Source: Pseudomonas sp. St316 (GTDB taxonomy: Bacteria > Pseudomonadota > Gammaproteobacteria > Pseudomonadales > Pseudomonadaceae). Taken from it: a DNA stretch of 64,000 nt. A program made the position numbers and the translations under genes. Below the pieces are notes generated by a model, which searched no databases, was not told the DNA's origin, and saw only the letters and a program-made list of their open reading frames with translations. Location of the stretch: assembly GCF_018325905.1 (NCBI RefSeq), contig NZ_AP021901.1, positions 3,906,001 through 3,970,000 on the forward strand. Reading direction: 5' to 3'. This document shows, piece after piece, positions 1 to 8,999 of the stretch (position 1 is its first letter; each line of letters opens with the position of its first letter).

Positions 1-550
1 GCCTCGGCGAAACCGTCCCTGGACAGGTCGGGGTCCATCCTGGCGAACGCGCCGTCCCAGATGGCGACGAAGTTGCCCCACAATATCTTCGGAGCCAGGC
101 CGCCGGCGGCGGCCAAGGTGCTGAACAGCGGCGCCAGGTGCTCGTGGATCAATCGCGACCAGTACGCGGCACGATCATCCACCTCCAAAGCCGACAGCCC
201 GGTAGCCAGGTCCAGCGCCGCAGGTTGACCGTCGTCGTGCAGCAGCCGCGCGTCCTCGCCCCAGAACTCGATGGCGCAGTGACGCGTCAGTACGCAGGCC
301 AGGGTTGCCGGCAGGACAATGCTCATGTAGTTCATCGACCACTGCGATACCACGGCGGCGCGGTTCACCCCGGGTAACGCAGGGCAAACCGGCTCAGCAA
401 GGGTTGCAGTACGGCAGGCTCGGCAAGCTGGCTCAACGCGATGGCAGGCTGGTCGCCAGGTGCCTGCCGGATAACCCGCTGTATCGGCGGCCAGGCCTGG
501 TTAAGCCATTCTGGAAATTCGATAACGGGGCTCCCGTGGCTTTCCCTAAT
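1..550 (-). pseudogene. FhuF-like siderophore-iron reductase, N-terminal part, frameshifted and cut by window edge
   Basis: Read right to left, one frame gives a stretch ending ..LLSRFALRYPG and then a stop; the neighbouring frame continues NRAAVVSQWSMNY.. and later APKILWGNF, typical of the FhuF/IucA-C family (cytoplasmic reductase that releases iron from ferric siderophores). The switch lies at the four-C run 368-371; a fifth C would join the frames into one protein. No ATG, GTG or TTG start is visible in frame before the upstream stop at 563-565. The Fe-S cysteine C-terminus would lie outside the window. A Fur-box-like site sits just upstream (555-573). Either a decayed gene or a one-base sequence error; the missing start codon favours decay. 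Confidence 0.5.
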
Positions 551-554
551 TAAT

Positions 555-573
555 GCAAACGATTAGCATTGGC
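555..573. promoter_or_regulatory. Fur-box-like site
   Basis: The 19 bases GCAAACGATTAGCATTGGC resemble the palindromic Pseudomonas Fur consensus GCAAATGATTATCATTTGC, with mismatches. It lies between the fhuF-like gene (leftward) and the ABC exporter (rightward), so it could control either under iron limitation. Judged by eye only. Confidence 0.4.
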
Positions 574-635
574 TGATCCTATCCTCCCGCCCCGGCAAAC
601 TCAACGTCGTTAGCGACCAGGCTTACCAAGACCCC

Positions 636-2339
636 ATGCACACACTTCGCAATTTCTGGCGTCTCGCGCGGCCTTTCTGGGCCTCCGAGGAAAAGTACCC
701 GGCCCTGTTGCTGTTGTTGGCCACCGTGCTGATGACCCTGTGCCTGGTCGGCGTCAATATCCTCACCAATTTCTGGAACCTGCATTTCTATAACGCCTTG
801 CAGGCCCTGGATTACCACGGCTTCCTGGTGGGCAGCCTGCAATTCATCCTGCTGCAGATCGGCATGGCCGCCTTCACCGTGGGTGCGTTCCACTTCCAGC
901 AGAAGCTGACCATCCGCTGGCGGCGCTGGGCGACTCGCAACCTGCTCGATCAATGGCTGGGCAGCCAGCGCTACCAGAAACTGAAGCTGACCGAGACCGA
1001 CGTCGACAACCCCGATCAGCGGATCGCCGAGGACATCGACCTGTTTATCGTCAAGTCACTCAAGTTGAGCCTGGGCCTGTTGACGTCGGTGGTGTCGCTG
1101 TTTTCCTTCCTGCATATCCTCTGGCAGGCCTCCAGCCTCGTCAGTGTGCCGTTCAACGACCAATCGGTGGTCATTCCCGGGCTGCTGGTGTGGGTCGCCT
1201 TGGTGTATGCGCTGGCGGGCACTGGCCTGGCCTTCTGGCTGGGCCGCGCGCTGCCCAGCCTCAATTTCATGCAACAGCGGCGTGAAGCGGATTTTCGTTT
1301 CTCGCTCATCCGCCTGCGGGAGAACGCTGATTCGGTGGCGCAATACCGGGGCGAGGTCGTGGAGAACGAACGCTTCAACCAACGCCTGGAGGCGGCGCTG
1401 GAAAATTTCTGGGCGCTGGTGAAGAAACAGAAGCTGATCATGGGCTACTCGACTTTCTACTTGCGCAGCGCGACGGTCATTCCGATGTTCATCATGGCGC
1501 CACAGTTCTTTGCCGGCGCCTTTCCCCTCGGCCGCCTGACCCAGATAAGCGCGGCCTTCGGCGAAGTGCACGCGGCCATCGCCTACCTGGTGAGCGTGTT
1601 CCCGGAGCTGTCGGAATGGAAGTCGGTGATCGACCGGCTGGTCGGTTTCCAGGAGCGCCTGGAGAACGTTGAGGTCAAGTCCCAGGTCAGGCACGAGCAA
1701 CAGGCCAGCGGCCTCGACATCAAGGACCTGGACATCTGGCTGCCGAACGGCCGGCCGTTGTTCAAAGGCTTCAACCTTTCCCTCAAGCCCGGTGACAGCC
1801 TGATGATCAGCGCGCCGTCCGGTTACGGCAAATCGACGCTGATCCGCACGATTACCGGGCTTTGGCATCACGCTCGCGGTTCAAGTTGTTATGACCGTGA
1901 GCGCGCCCTGACACTTTCGCAAAAACCCTACCTGCCGTTGGGCAGCCTGCGCGACGCGCTCTGGTACCCCAACCCACCCCGTGGCGAAGAGGATGACGCG
2001 CTGCGTCAGGTCATGGCGCAAGTCGGCCTGCAACACCTGGCCGCTCAGTTGGACCAGGAACGGGACTGGGCGCAGACCCTCAGCGTCGGCGAACAGCAAC
2101 GCTGTGCATTCGTCAGGGCCCTGCTGGCCCGCCCTACGGTGCTGTTTCTCGACGAGAGCAGCTCGGCACTGGATGCGGCAAACGAAGCGCGCTGCTATCA
2201 ACTGCTCAAGCAAACACTGCCGGACACGATCCTGATCAGCGTCGGGCACAGCGCCTCCCTGGAGCACTTCCATTGGCACGTCCTGGAACTGCAGGACGAG
2301 GCGCAGTGGGTGCATCGCAAGGTCAAACAAGCGGTGTAA
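636..2339 (+). CDS. SbmA/BacA-like ABC transporter, fused permease and ATPase (YddA type)
   Basis: A 567-residue half-transporter for the inner membrane. The N-terminal ~350 residues hold hydrophobic segments and the family signature region TNFWNLHFYNALQ. The ABC domain has Walker A SGYGKST near residues 393-400, signature LSVGEQQR near 481 and Walker B VLFLDESSSALD near 500-510. The length fits the family (about 560-590), whose members move peptides, cobalamin-like or siderophore-type cargo. Cargo cannot be read from the sequence. The start at 636 has only a weak ribosome site. The upstream Fur-box-like site and fhuF-like neighbour hint at an iron link, which is inference. Confidence 0.85.
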   Translation: MHTLRNFWRLARPFWASEEKYPALLLLLATVLMTLCLVGVNILTNFWNLHFYNALQALDYHGFLVGSLQFILLQIGMAAFTVGAFHFQQKLTIRWRRWATRNLLDQWLGSQRYQKLKLTETDVDNPDQRIAEDIDLFIVKSLKLSLGLLTSVVSLFSFLHILWQASSLVSVPFNDQSVVIPGLLVWVALVYALAGTGLAFWLGRALPSLNFMQQRREADFRFSLIRLRENADSVAQYRGEVVENERFNQRLEAALENFWALVKKQKLIMGYSTFYLRSATVIPMFIMAPQFFAGAFPLGRLTQISAAFGEVHAAIAYLVSVFPELSEWKSVIDRLVGFQERLENVEVKSQVRHEQQASGLDIKDLDIWLPNGRPLFKGFNLSLKPGDSLMISAPSGYGKSTLIRTITGLWHHARGSSCYDRERALTLSQKPYLPLGSLRDALWYPNPPRGEEDDALRQVMAQVGLQHLAAQLDQERDWAQTLSVGEQQRCAFVRALLARPTVLFLDESSSALDAANEARCYQLLKQTLPDTILISVGHSASLEHFHWHVLELQDEAQWVHRKVKQAV

Positions 2340-2343
2340 GAAC

Positions 2344-2464
2344 GTAGGAGCTGTAGGAGCTGTCGAGTGAAACGAGGCTGCGATCTTTCCAAACTCAATT
2401 GAGTCGAGAGCGAAAGATCAAAATCAAAATCAAAAGATCGCAGGCTTCGCCAGCGCCTACAGCG
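2344..2464. repeat. Dispersed Pseudomonas intergenic repeat, copy 1
   Basis: Starts GTAGGAGCTGTAGGAGCTG, carries the block GAGGCTGCGATCTTTCC and ends with AGATCGCAGGCTTCGCC..CCTAC. The outer parts are inverted (GATCTTTC/GAAAGATC and GCGATCTT/AAGATCGC), so the transcript would fold into a long hairpin. An ATCAAA micro-repeat lies inside. A second copy is at 43755-43857. With the promoter at 2509-2536 it fills the 307-base gap 2340-2646. Confidence 0.75.
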
Positions 2465-2508
2465 AAAACAAGCCCCTTCCTGCGCGACACAACATCCCTG
2501 TTCACACA

Positions 2509-2536
2509 TTGGCATGCAGAGTTTGTGGTCTATAGT
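2509..2536 (+). promoter_or_regulatory. Sigma-70-like promoter of the histidine kinase unit
   Basis: A -35 TTGGCA at 2509-2514, a 16-base spacer and a -10 TATAGT at 2531-2536. The 18 bases AGTTTGTGGTCTATAGTT (2520-2537) are repeated exactly upstream of the opposite GGDEF-EAL gene (8850-8867, other strand), which supports a real promoter or shared operator. Confidence 0.5.
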
Positions 2537-2646
2537 TCCTGACAGATCCAGAGTTTCGCTCGGGCCATAGGAGCAACACCCCCTCGAGCCGCAACCATGT
2601 CGGATGCCCACCAGCCTTCGGTAGTGACTAATGCAGGGAGCACACC

Positions 2647-4509
2647 ATGCCGATCCAGCGGCCTGAGACACTGAGGTTGGCCCCTGGCCCTGCCCATCAT
2701 GCAGAGATGGACGGCGATACCGAGGCCAGCGTGTTTCGACGCGGCTTCGACCAGGCCAAGGAAGCCTACATTCTGTTCCCGCTGCTGGCCGCGCTGCTGT
2801 TGCTGGCCATCTGGACCGCCACCCTGTACCTGATCAAGGTTGAACATCTTCGCGCGCAACAGAGCGCCGCGACGGCGAGCCTGGAGATGGGCGCCACCTA
2901 CGAAGCGCAAATGTTGCGCGCCATTCACGAAATCGATCAAACCCTCAAGCTGGTCAAATACACCTACGAGGCCGAGGGCGAGCCCAATCCCCTGCGTCGG
3001 CTCCAGGAGCGAGCCTTGTTGCCGCCGGCCTTGGTGTTTGACGTCAGCGTGGTCAACCCGGACGGCAAGCTCGTGGCGAGCACGCGGGTCAACGACCTGG
3101 AAAATATCGCTGACCCGGATGAGCAGCAAACGCTGCGGCACAGCGACTCATTGTCCATCAGTCACCCGTGGAAAAGCCCAGTCACCGGAGAATGGCGCCT
3201 GCGTTTCAGCCGGCGACTCGACGCGGCGGATGGCGGGCTTGCCGGGATCGCCAGGGTCGAGGTCGATGCCGCCTATTTCGTCAGCAGCTACGACGCCTCG
3301 AAACTCGGCGACCAGGGTGCGCTCGGACTCCTTGGCACCGACGGCATCTTCCGCGTACGGCGCACCGGGGAAACGGTACTGGCCGGCGACACGGTCGATT
3401 ACAGCGCGGTGGTGCCAGACGCCGAAAACACCGAGGCCGTGCTCTCGGTCAATGGATGGGACGGGGTGCGACGCTACACCAGTGCCCGTCAGCTCTACGA
3501 CTTTCCGTTGGCGGTGATTGTCGGGTTGTCCGAGCAAGAGCAACTGGCCGCGGTGAACCTGCAGGCGCGTACCTATCTCTGGCGCGCTGCGGGCGGCAGC
3601 CTGGTGCTGGTGTTGTTGGTGAGCCTGCTCGCCCGGATGAGCTGGCAACTGGCGCAAAGCCGTTTGCGCGCCGCCGAAGCCCAGACGCAACTGGCCGCGG
3701 CCGCCCGCCAGGCCGGCATGGCCGAAATCGCCACCAACGTCCTGCACAACGTGGGTAACGTGCTCAACAGCGTGAATATCTCCGCCGACCTGGTCACCCG
3801 CAAGCTGCGTACCAGCAAGGCCTTGGGGCTTGGCAAGGCGGTGCAAATGATGAACGAGCATGCCGAGGATCTCGGCGACTTCATCTCCCACGACGAAAAA
3901 GGCAAGCTGCTGCCCGGCTACCTGAACCAACTGGTGGACGCGCTTGCAATCGAGCAACAGAGCATGACCGAGGAGCTCGGCCAGTTGAGTAAAAGCGTTG
4001 ATCACATCAAGGAAATCGTCTCCGCCCAGCAATCGTATGCAGGCACCTCCAGCATCGCCGAAACCGTACAGATACAGGAGCTGATCGAGGATGCCCTGCG
4101 CATGAACGCCGGCATCATCGCGGCGCGCCAGATCACCGTGGTACGAAACTTTGCCGAAACGCCCTTGCTGCTGTTGGACAAGCACCGGGTGCTGCTGATC
4201 CTGGTCAATTTGATAAAAAACGCCAGCAGGGCGATGGATGACAAGCCGCAGCTTGCCCATCAAATCATTCTTCAGAGTGAGATGACCCAAGGAGACACCC
4301 TGGTGATCAAGGTCATCGACAATGGCGAAGGCATCGCGCCCGAGAACCTGACGCGAATCTTTGCCCATGGCTTTACCACGCGCAAGGATGGCCATGGTTT
4401 TGGTCTGCATAGCTGCGTCCTGGCGGCCATGGAAATGGGCGGCTCGCTGGAAGCCCACAGCGATGGCCCGGGAACCGGTGCGACCTTTACGCTCACATTG
4501 GCGCTTTAG
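2647..4509 (+). CDS. Membrane sensor histidine kinase with periplasmic Cache-like domain
   Basis: A 620-residue kinase started at ATG 2647 behind GGGAG. Membrane helix at about 43-65, periplasmic sensor 66-311, second helix 312-331, then a cytoplasmic kinase. The phospho-acceptor box is the non-classical VLHNVGNVLNSV with His367. ATPase motifs are the N box with N521 and N525, DNGEG at 558-562 and GHGFGLH at 582-588. Residues 31-345 align without gaps with the GGDEF-EAL protein at 6363-8735. No response regulator follows; a porin and a small binding protein do. Ligand unknown. Confidence 0.88.
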   Translation: MPIQRPETLRLAPGPAHHAEMDGDTEASVFRRGFDQAKEAYILFPLLAALLLLAIWTATLYLIKVEHLRAQQSAATASLEMGATYEAQMLRAIHEIDQTLKLVKYTYEAEGEPNPLRRLQERALLPPALVFDVSVVNPDGKLVASTRVNDLENIADPDEQQTLRHSDSLSISHPWKSPVTGEWRLRFSRRLDAADGGLAGIARVEVDAAYFVSSYDASKLGDQGALGLLGTDGIFRVRRTGETVLAGDTVDYSAVVPDAENTEAVLSVNGWDGVRRYTSARQLYDFPLAVIVGLSEQEQLAAVNLQARTYLWRAAGGSLVLVLLVSLLARMSWQLAQSRLRAAEAQTQLAAAARQAGMAEIATNVLHNVGNVLNSVNISADLVTRKLRTSKALGLGKAVQMMNEHAEDLGDFISHDEKGKLLPGYLNQLVDALAIEQQSMTEELGQLSKSVDHIKEIVSAQQSYAGTSSIAETVQIQELIEDALRMNAGIIAARQITVVRNFAETPLLLLDKHRVLLILVNLIKNASRAMDDKPQLAHQIILQSEMTQGDTLVIKVIDNGEGIAPENLTRIFAHGFTTRKDGHGFGLHSCVLAAMEMGGSLEAHSDGPGTGATFTLTLAL

Positions 4510-4599
4510 ACTACGCTTCGGTGCGTGCTAGCGCGGTTTCAGCCAACGTTACAAGGAACAGACGAATGGCGATTCATGCAACGAGGTCACGTTGACCCT

Positions 4600-5838
4600 A
4601 TGGCGACAAGACCCAATACACTGGCCCTGGCTGTCGTGACGCTGTATGCCGGCGGCGTCAGCGCCGACACAGCCGATACATCGATGTTCTCGTTGAGCAG
4701 CTTCGGCACGGTGGGGATCGTCCATTCCAGCGAGAAAAAAGCCGACTTCACCTCCAGTATCTTCAAGCCCAACGGCGCCGGCCATTCACGCAACTGGAGC
4801 GCCGATGTCGACAGCCTGATCGGTGCTCAACTGACCGCCACCTTCACCCCGCAGCTATCGGCCGTGGTGCAGGTCATTTCGGAGCAGCGCTACGACAACA
4901 GCTACCGGCCCTTTGTCGAGTGGGCCAACATCAAGTACCAGTTCACGCCAGATTTCAACGTTCGCATTGGCCGTACCGTGTTGCCGACGTTCCTGGTGTC
5001 CGACACCCGCAAAGTCGGCTACACCCTGCCCTGGGTGCGCGCGCCCATGGAGGTCTACAGCTTGATGCCGATCTCCAGCAGCGACGGCCTCGATGGTAGC
5101 TACCGGTTTCGTGTCAATGAAATCAGCAACACCGTGCACGCTCACTACGGCCAGACCGACAGCCGTCAACCCGACGGGGTCGGCAAGGCGTTGACGAGAA
5201 ATTTATGGGGGATCACCAACACCACCGAGTTCGATGCCCTCACCACACGCATCACCTACATGAAAGCCGACCTGACCTTGGAGTCGTTCAACTCACTCTT
5301 CGATACGTTCAGGGAGTTTGGTGCAGAAGGCGTCGCCATCGCCGATCGCTACGACTCCGATGACACGCCCGTCGATTTTTTCGGCGTAGGCGCCAGCTAT
5401 GATCCGGGCGATTGGTTCGTCATGAGCGAATGGGGGCGTCTGGATAGCCGTTCCGGCCTGGGCAGGACCAGCGCCTGGTACATCAGTGGCGGGTACCGCA
5501 TTGAAGCGTTCACCCCCTATGTCACCTACGCTCGGTCCAAGACCGAAACAGAAGTCTCCAGCCCGGGCTTGACGACATCGGCCTTGCCACCGGCCTTGGC
5601 GGGTGCTGCCGCGCAGCTCAACGGTGCGCTCAACTCTGTCCTGGGCTCAAACGAAGGCCAGCAGACCCTTTCCCTGGGCGTGCGCTGGGATTTCACCAAG
5701 AGCATGGACGCCAAACTTCAATACGATTACACACGTTTCAAGGGCAACTCGGTCGGTCCGTTGATCAACCCCCAATCGGACTTCGAGCCCGGGGGCTCAT
5801 TCAACGTCATCAGCCTAGCTGTCGATTTTGTATTCTGA
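4600..5838 (+). CDS. Outer-membrane porin-like beta-barrel protein
   Basis: From ATG 4600 the product is 412 residues and begins with a signal peptide (MATRPNTLALAVVTLYAGGVSA). An earlier in-frame ATG at 4576 has AAGGA upstream and would add 8 residues. The mature part is rich in alternating aromatic/polar strands and ends VDFVF, a terminal Phe as in barrel proteins. It lies 90 bases behind the kinase and overlaps the next gene by one base (TGATG), so the three genes probably form one unit. Substrate unknown; it is not a recognisable OprD or LamB. Confidence 0.75.
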   Translation: MATRPNTLALAVVTLYAGGVSADTADTSMFSLSSFGTVGIVHSSEKKADFTSSIFKPNGAGHSRNWSADVDSLIGAQLTATFTPQLSAVVQVISEQRYDNSYRPFVEWANIKYQFTPDFNVRIGRTVLPTFLVSDTRKVGYTLPWVRAPMEVYSLMPISSSDGLDGSYRFRVNEISNTVHAHYGQTDSRQPDGVGKALTRNLWGITNTTEFDALTTRITYMKADLTLESFNSLFDTFREFGAEGVAIADRYDSDDTPVDFFGVGASYDPGDWFVMSEWGRLDSRSGLGRTSAWYISGGYRIEAFTPYVTYARSKTETEVSSPGLTTSALPPALAGAAAQLNGALNSVLGSNEGQQTLSLGVRWDFTKSMDAKLQYDYTRFKGNSVGPLINPQSDFEPGGSFNVISLAVDFVF

Positions 5839-6287
5839 TGGAGCGGGCCATGTGGTGTGTGAGGCTCATTGGATTCGCCGCAGCGGGGCTGGCCATGTGC
5901 GCAGCCAGCGCTGCCGTCAAGGCCGAGGTGGTCGTGGTCGTCGCCACGTCCAGCTCGGTGAAAGCGCTCGCGCGCAATCAGGTGGCGGATATTTTCCTCG
6001 GCAAGACCAGTCGTTTCCCCGACGGCGGACAAGCAATTCCCATTGACCTGACGGAAGATTCGCCGACCCGCGATGAGTTCTACACAACGTTCACGGGCAA
6101 GTCCGCCTCCCAGCTCAAGGCGCACTGGTCGAAAATCATCTTTACCGGCAGAGGCCAACCACCCCAGGCTGTTTCAAGCAGCTCGGAGGTCAAGAAGCGT
6201 GTTGCAGAGAACCCCGGCACGATTGGCTATATCGATGCTCGGGAGGTGGACGGCAGCGTCAGGGCGCTGCCGCTTGACGCGCAATGA
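5838..6287 (+). CDS. Small periplasmic phosphate-binding-like (PstS-type) protein
   Basis: A 149-residue exported protein whose ATG overlaps the porin stop. Signal peptide to about residue 30 (ending in AVKAEVVV). The body has features of the short PBP-like family: VADIFLGKTSRFPDGG, SQLKAHWSKIIFTGRGQPP and NPGTIGYIDA. These are half-size relatives of PstS; with no permease or ATPase beside it, a sensory or ligand-presenting role with the upstream kinase is more likely than transport. That is inference. Confidence 0.75.
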   Translation: MERAMWCVRLIGFAAAGLAMCAASAAVKAEVVVVVATSSSVKALARNQVADIFLGKTSRFPDGGQAIPIDLTEDSPTRDEFYTTFTGKSASQLKAHWSKIIFTGRGQPPQAVSSSSEVKKRVAENPGTIGYIDAREVDGSVRALPLDAQ

Positions 6288-6325
6288 GTACGTCATGCTG
6301 TTCACTTGAGAAAGCAGATGAATCC

Positions 6326-6346
6326 GTGGCGAGGGGATTCATCCCA
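6326..6346. repeat. Degenerate REP hairpin between convergent genes
   Basis: GTGGCGAGGGGATTCATCCC is a half REP of the GTGGCGAG family with an internal hairpin GGGAT/ATCCC. It lies between the ends of two convergent genes and may act as a terminator. Confidence 0.5.
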
Positions 6347-6362
6347 TGATGAGTATGGGCCT

Positions 6363-8735
6363 CTACGTATCAAGCCGCGTGTCGGCCGCCTGGGTTTCCA
6401 GCAACACCTTGAACTGATCGGCAGGAACCGGTTTGTTGAAGTAAAAGCCCTGTAACTCGTCGCAGGCATTGTCGCGCAGGAAATCGGCCTGCTCCTTGGT
6501 TTCCACGCCTTGGGCCACCACGGTCAGGCTGAGGGTCCTGCCCATGGCGATAATGGCCTCGGTCAAGGCTTTGTCTTCCGACACGCTGCTGGTATCGCAG
6601 ATACACGAGCGATCGATCTTGATGACATCCAGCGGAAACTGCTGGAGCGCAGAGAGCGAAGAATAGCCGATGCCGAAATCATCGATGGCGATGCGGACCT
6701 TCAGGTGTTTGAGCCCGGTCAACACGCTCAACGCTCTCTTGACGTCCTGCATGAGCAGGCTCTCGGCGATTTCCAGCTCCAGCAGACGTGCATCCATACC
6801 GGTTTCGGCCAATATCTGCGCCAGGTCCGTGAGCAGGTTCTCATCGGCAAACTGCCGTGCCGTGAGGTTCACGGCGATGCCCAAGTGCGGTAATCCCTGT
6901 TGCTGCCAGGCCACGTTTTGCAGGCAGGCGGTCTTGAGCACCCACTTGCCGATCGACACGATCAAACCGGTCTCTTCCGCCACGGGGATGAATTGCATCG
7001 GCGCCACGATACCCAGGTCCGGATGATTCCAGCGCAGGAGCGCTTCCATGCCGGTAATGCGACCACTGCCAATATCTCGCTTGGCCTGGTAGTGAAGCTG
7101 GAACTCATGGCGCTCCAACGCGTGGCGCAAGCTCAACTCCAGCGTCAACCGTTCCAGAGAGTCCGCGTTCAGCTTCGCGGAGTAGAACTGGAAATTGTTC
7201 TTGCCGCATTGCTTGGCCTGGTACATCGCGATGTCGGCGTTTTTCTTGAGTGTCTGCTCGTCCAGGCCATCCTGCGGGAAGACACCGATGCCGACACTGG
7301 CGGTCACCCGGAACTCCTGGCCCTGGAGGTTGAAGGGCCGGGCAATGGCGCCAAGGATTTTCTGGGCGGTGGTTGCCACGTCCTTGTCATCGGACAGCTC
7401 CGGCAGCAGGATCACGAATTCGTCGCCACCCAATCGGGCCACCGTATCGCTGCTACGCAGGCACGCCTTGAGTCGCAGCGCGACCTCCTTGAGCAATTGA
7501 TCGCCGGCATCGTGCCCAAGCGTATCGTTGACTTGTTTGAAGCGGTCGAGGTCAAGGAACAGCACCGCCAGTTGCCGATGATAACGACTCGCCTCGCCGA
7601 TGCTCTGGCTCAACAGCTTGCTGAACAGGCTGCGATTGGGCAACGCCGTAAGGCCGTCGTGATAGGCCAGGTACTCGACATTTTCGGCGTAGGCAATTTT
7701 CGCTTCGCCAGCGCGCAGTCGGCTTTGCACCAGTTGCCAGCTCATCCGGGCGAGCAGCCCCGCCAACAGCACCAGCAACAGGCTGCCGCCGGTCGTGCGC
7801 CAGAGGTAGGTATGCGCTTGCCGGGTCACCGTGGCCAGTTGTTCTTCTTCGGATAACCCGACGATCACCGCCAGCGGAAAATCGTAGAGCTGGCGGGCAC
7901 TGGTGTAGCGCCGCACACCGTCCCACCCATTGATCGAGCGTACGGCTTCGGTGTTTTCGGTATCCGGCACCACGGCGGCATAATCGACCTCGTCACCGGC
8001 CGATATCGCTTCCCCGCTGCGCCGTGCCCGAAAGACGCCGTCGATGCCCAGCAGGCCGAGCAAGCCCTGATGGCCAAGCTGCGAGGTGTCATAACTGCTG
8101 ACGAAATAGGCCGCATCGACTTCGACCATGGCGATCCCGGCGAATGCGCCATCCCCCGTGTCGAGTCGCCGGCTGAAACGCAACTTCCACTCCCCCGTCG
8201 TCGGGCTTTTCCACGGACGACTGATCGACAGTGCAGTGTCACGCCCCACCGTTTGCAGCTCTTGCTTGGCGATCCGGCTTCCGAGCTCGCTCGACTGAGT
8301 GCTGGCCACGACCAGACCACTGGCATCAGCCACGCTGACATCAAACAAGTAAGGTGAAGGCAGCAAGGCGCGCGCCTTGAGCTTGGGCAGCGGGTTTGGC
8401 TCGCGCTCGGACTCGTAGGTGTACTTGACGAGCTTGAGGGTCTGATCGATTTCACGCACCGCGCGTAAAATCTGCGCTTCGTAGGTGGCACCGATTTCCA
8501 GGCTCGCCTCGGCGATGCCCTGCTGCGCGCGGGCTCGTTCAACCTTTATCAGGTACAGGGTGCCCGCCCAGATGACCAACAACAGGAAAGCCGCCAGCAG
8601 CGGGAACAGAACGTAGGCTTCCCTGACCTGGTCGAAGCCGCGCCGCAACCGATTGCTCGTCGCATCGGACAGGACGTTTTCACGAGGGGCGACATCCTGG
8701 GCCGACGTCAGTGCACTCGCCCGTTGGATCGCCAT
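6363..8735 (-). CDS. Membrane GGDEF-EAL protein with the same sensor as the 2647-4509 kinase
   Basis: A 790-residue c-di-GMP enzyme. The ATG at 8735 follows GGGAGCACACC, the same leader as the kinase gene; the frame stays open upstream to 8891 without signals. Helices at about 43-65 and 312-331 frame a periplasmic sensor. The GGDEF motif is intact at 436-440, preceded by an RSSD inhibitory site. The EAL domain keeps EALLR, VNLTARQF, LELEIAES, IDDFGIGYSSL and VIKIDRS, so both synthesis and breakdown are possible. Sensor residues 31-345 are 229/315 identical to the kinase. Confidence 0.93.
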   Translation of the reverse strand: MAIQRASALTSAQDVAPRENVLSDATSNRLRRGFDQVREAYVLFPLLAAFLLLVIWAGTLYLIKVERARAQQGIAEASLEIGATYEAQILRAVREIDQTLKLVKYTYESEREPNPLPKLKARALLPSPYLFDVSVADASGLVVASTQSSELGSRIAKQELQTVGRDTALSISRPWKSPTTGEWKLRFSRRLDTGDGAFAGIAMVEVDAAYFVSSYDTSQLGHQGLLGLLGIDGVFRARRSGEAISAGDEVDYAAVVPDTENTEAVRSINGWDGVRRYTSARQLYDFPLAVIVGLSEEEQLATVTRQAHTYLWRTTGGSLLLVLLAGLLARMSWQLVQSRLRAGEAKIAYAENVEYLAYHDGLTALPNRSLFSKLLSQSIGEASRYHRQLAVLFLDLDRFKQVNDTLGHDAGDQLLKEVALRLKACLRSSDTVARLGGDEFVILLPELSDDKDVATTAQKILGAIARPFNLQGQEFRVTASVGIGVFPQDGLDEQTLKKNADIAMYQAKQCGKNNFQFYSAKLNADSLERLTLELSLRHALERHEFQLHYQAKRDIGSGRITGMEALLRWNHPDLGIVAPMQFIPVAEETGLIVSIGKWVLKTACLQNVAWQQQGLPHLGIAVNLTARQFADENLLTDLAQILAETGMDARLLELEIAESLLMQDVKRALSVLTGLKHLKVRIAIDDFGIGYSSLSALQQFPLDVIKIDRSCICDTSSVSEDKALTEAIIAMGRTLSLTVVAQGVETKEQADFLRDNACDELQGFYFNKPVPADQFKVLLETQAADTRLDT

Positions 8736-8850
8736 GGTGTGCTCCCTGCATTGTTCACTGCTGACGGCCTGCGGGTATCCGACGCGGCAACGCTGCGAGG
8801 CGTCCGTGGTTGCTGGTCGCAGGCACTGAAGGATTCCGAACCTGCAGAAA

Positions 8851-8878
8851 ACTATAGACCACAAACTGTGCCTGCCAC
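8851..8878 (-). promoter_or_regulatory. Promoter of the GGDEF-EAL gene, matching the kinase promoter
   Basis: On the minus strand the -10 TATAGT (8856-8851) lies 16 bases from a weak -35 GTGGCA (8878-8873). The surrounding 18 bases are identical to the kinase promoter region. Distance to the start codon is about 115 bases here and 110 there. Confidence 0.45.
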
Positions 8879-8974
8879 TGCCAATCGGCACGCCGACCGT
8901 GGCTTTGCGGTGGTTGTAATGACGAAGTGCAGTTGACTCCCCTGACTTATTGGTCCAGTTTTTAATACAACAGC

Positions 8975-8999
8975 GTCCCGCAGGTCTTTCATGCAGGAC
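8975..8999. repeat. Small hairpin
   Basis: GTCCCGCA at 8975-8982 pairs with TGCAGGAC at 8992-8999 (one G-U pair) around a nine-base loop. No T run follows, so it is not a typical terminator; it may be an operator or leader structure. Confidence 0.3.

Noticed and set aside
8736..8891. Longer start for the GGDEF-EAL gene at 8891
   Set aside because: It would cross the promoter block shared with the kinase gene; ATG 8735 has the ribosome site and aligns with the kinase N-terminus.
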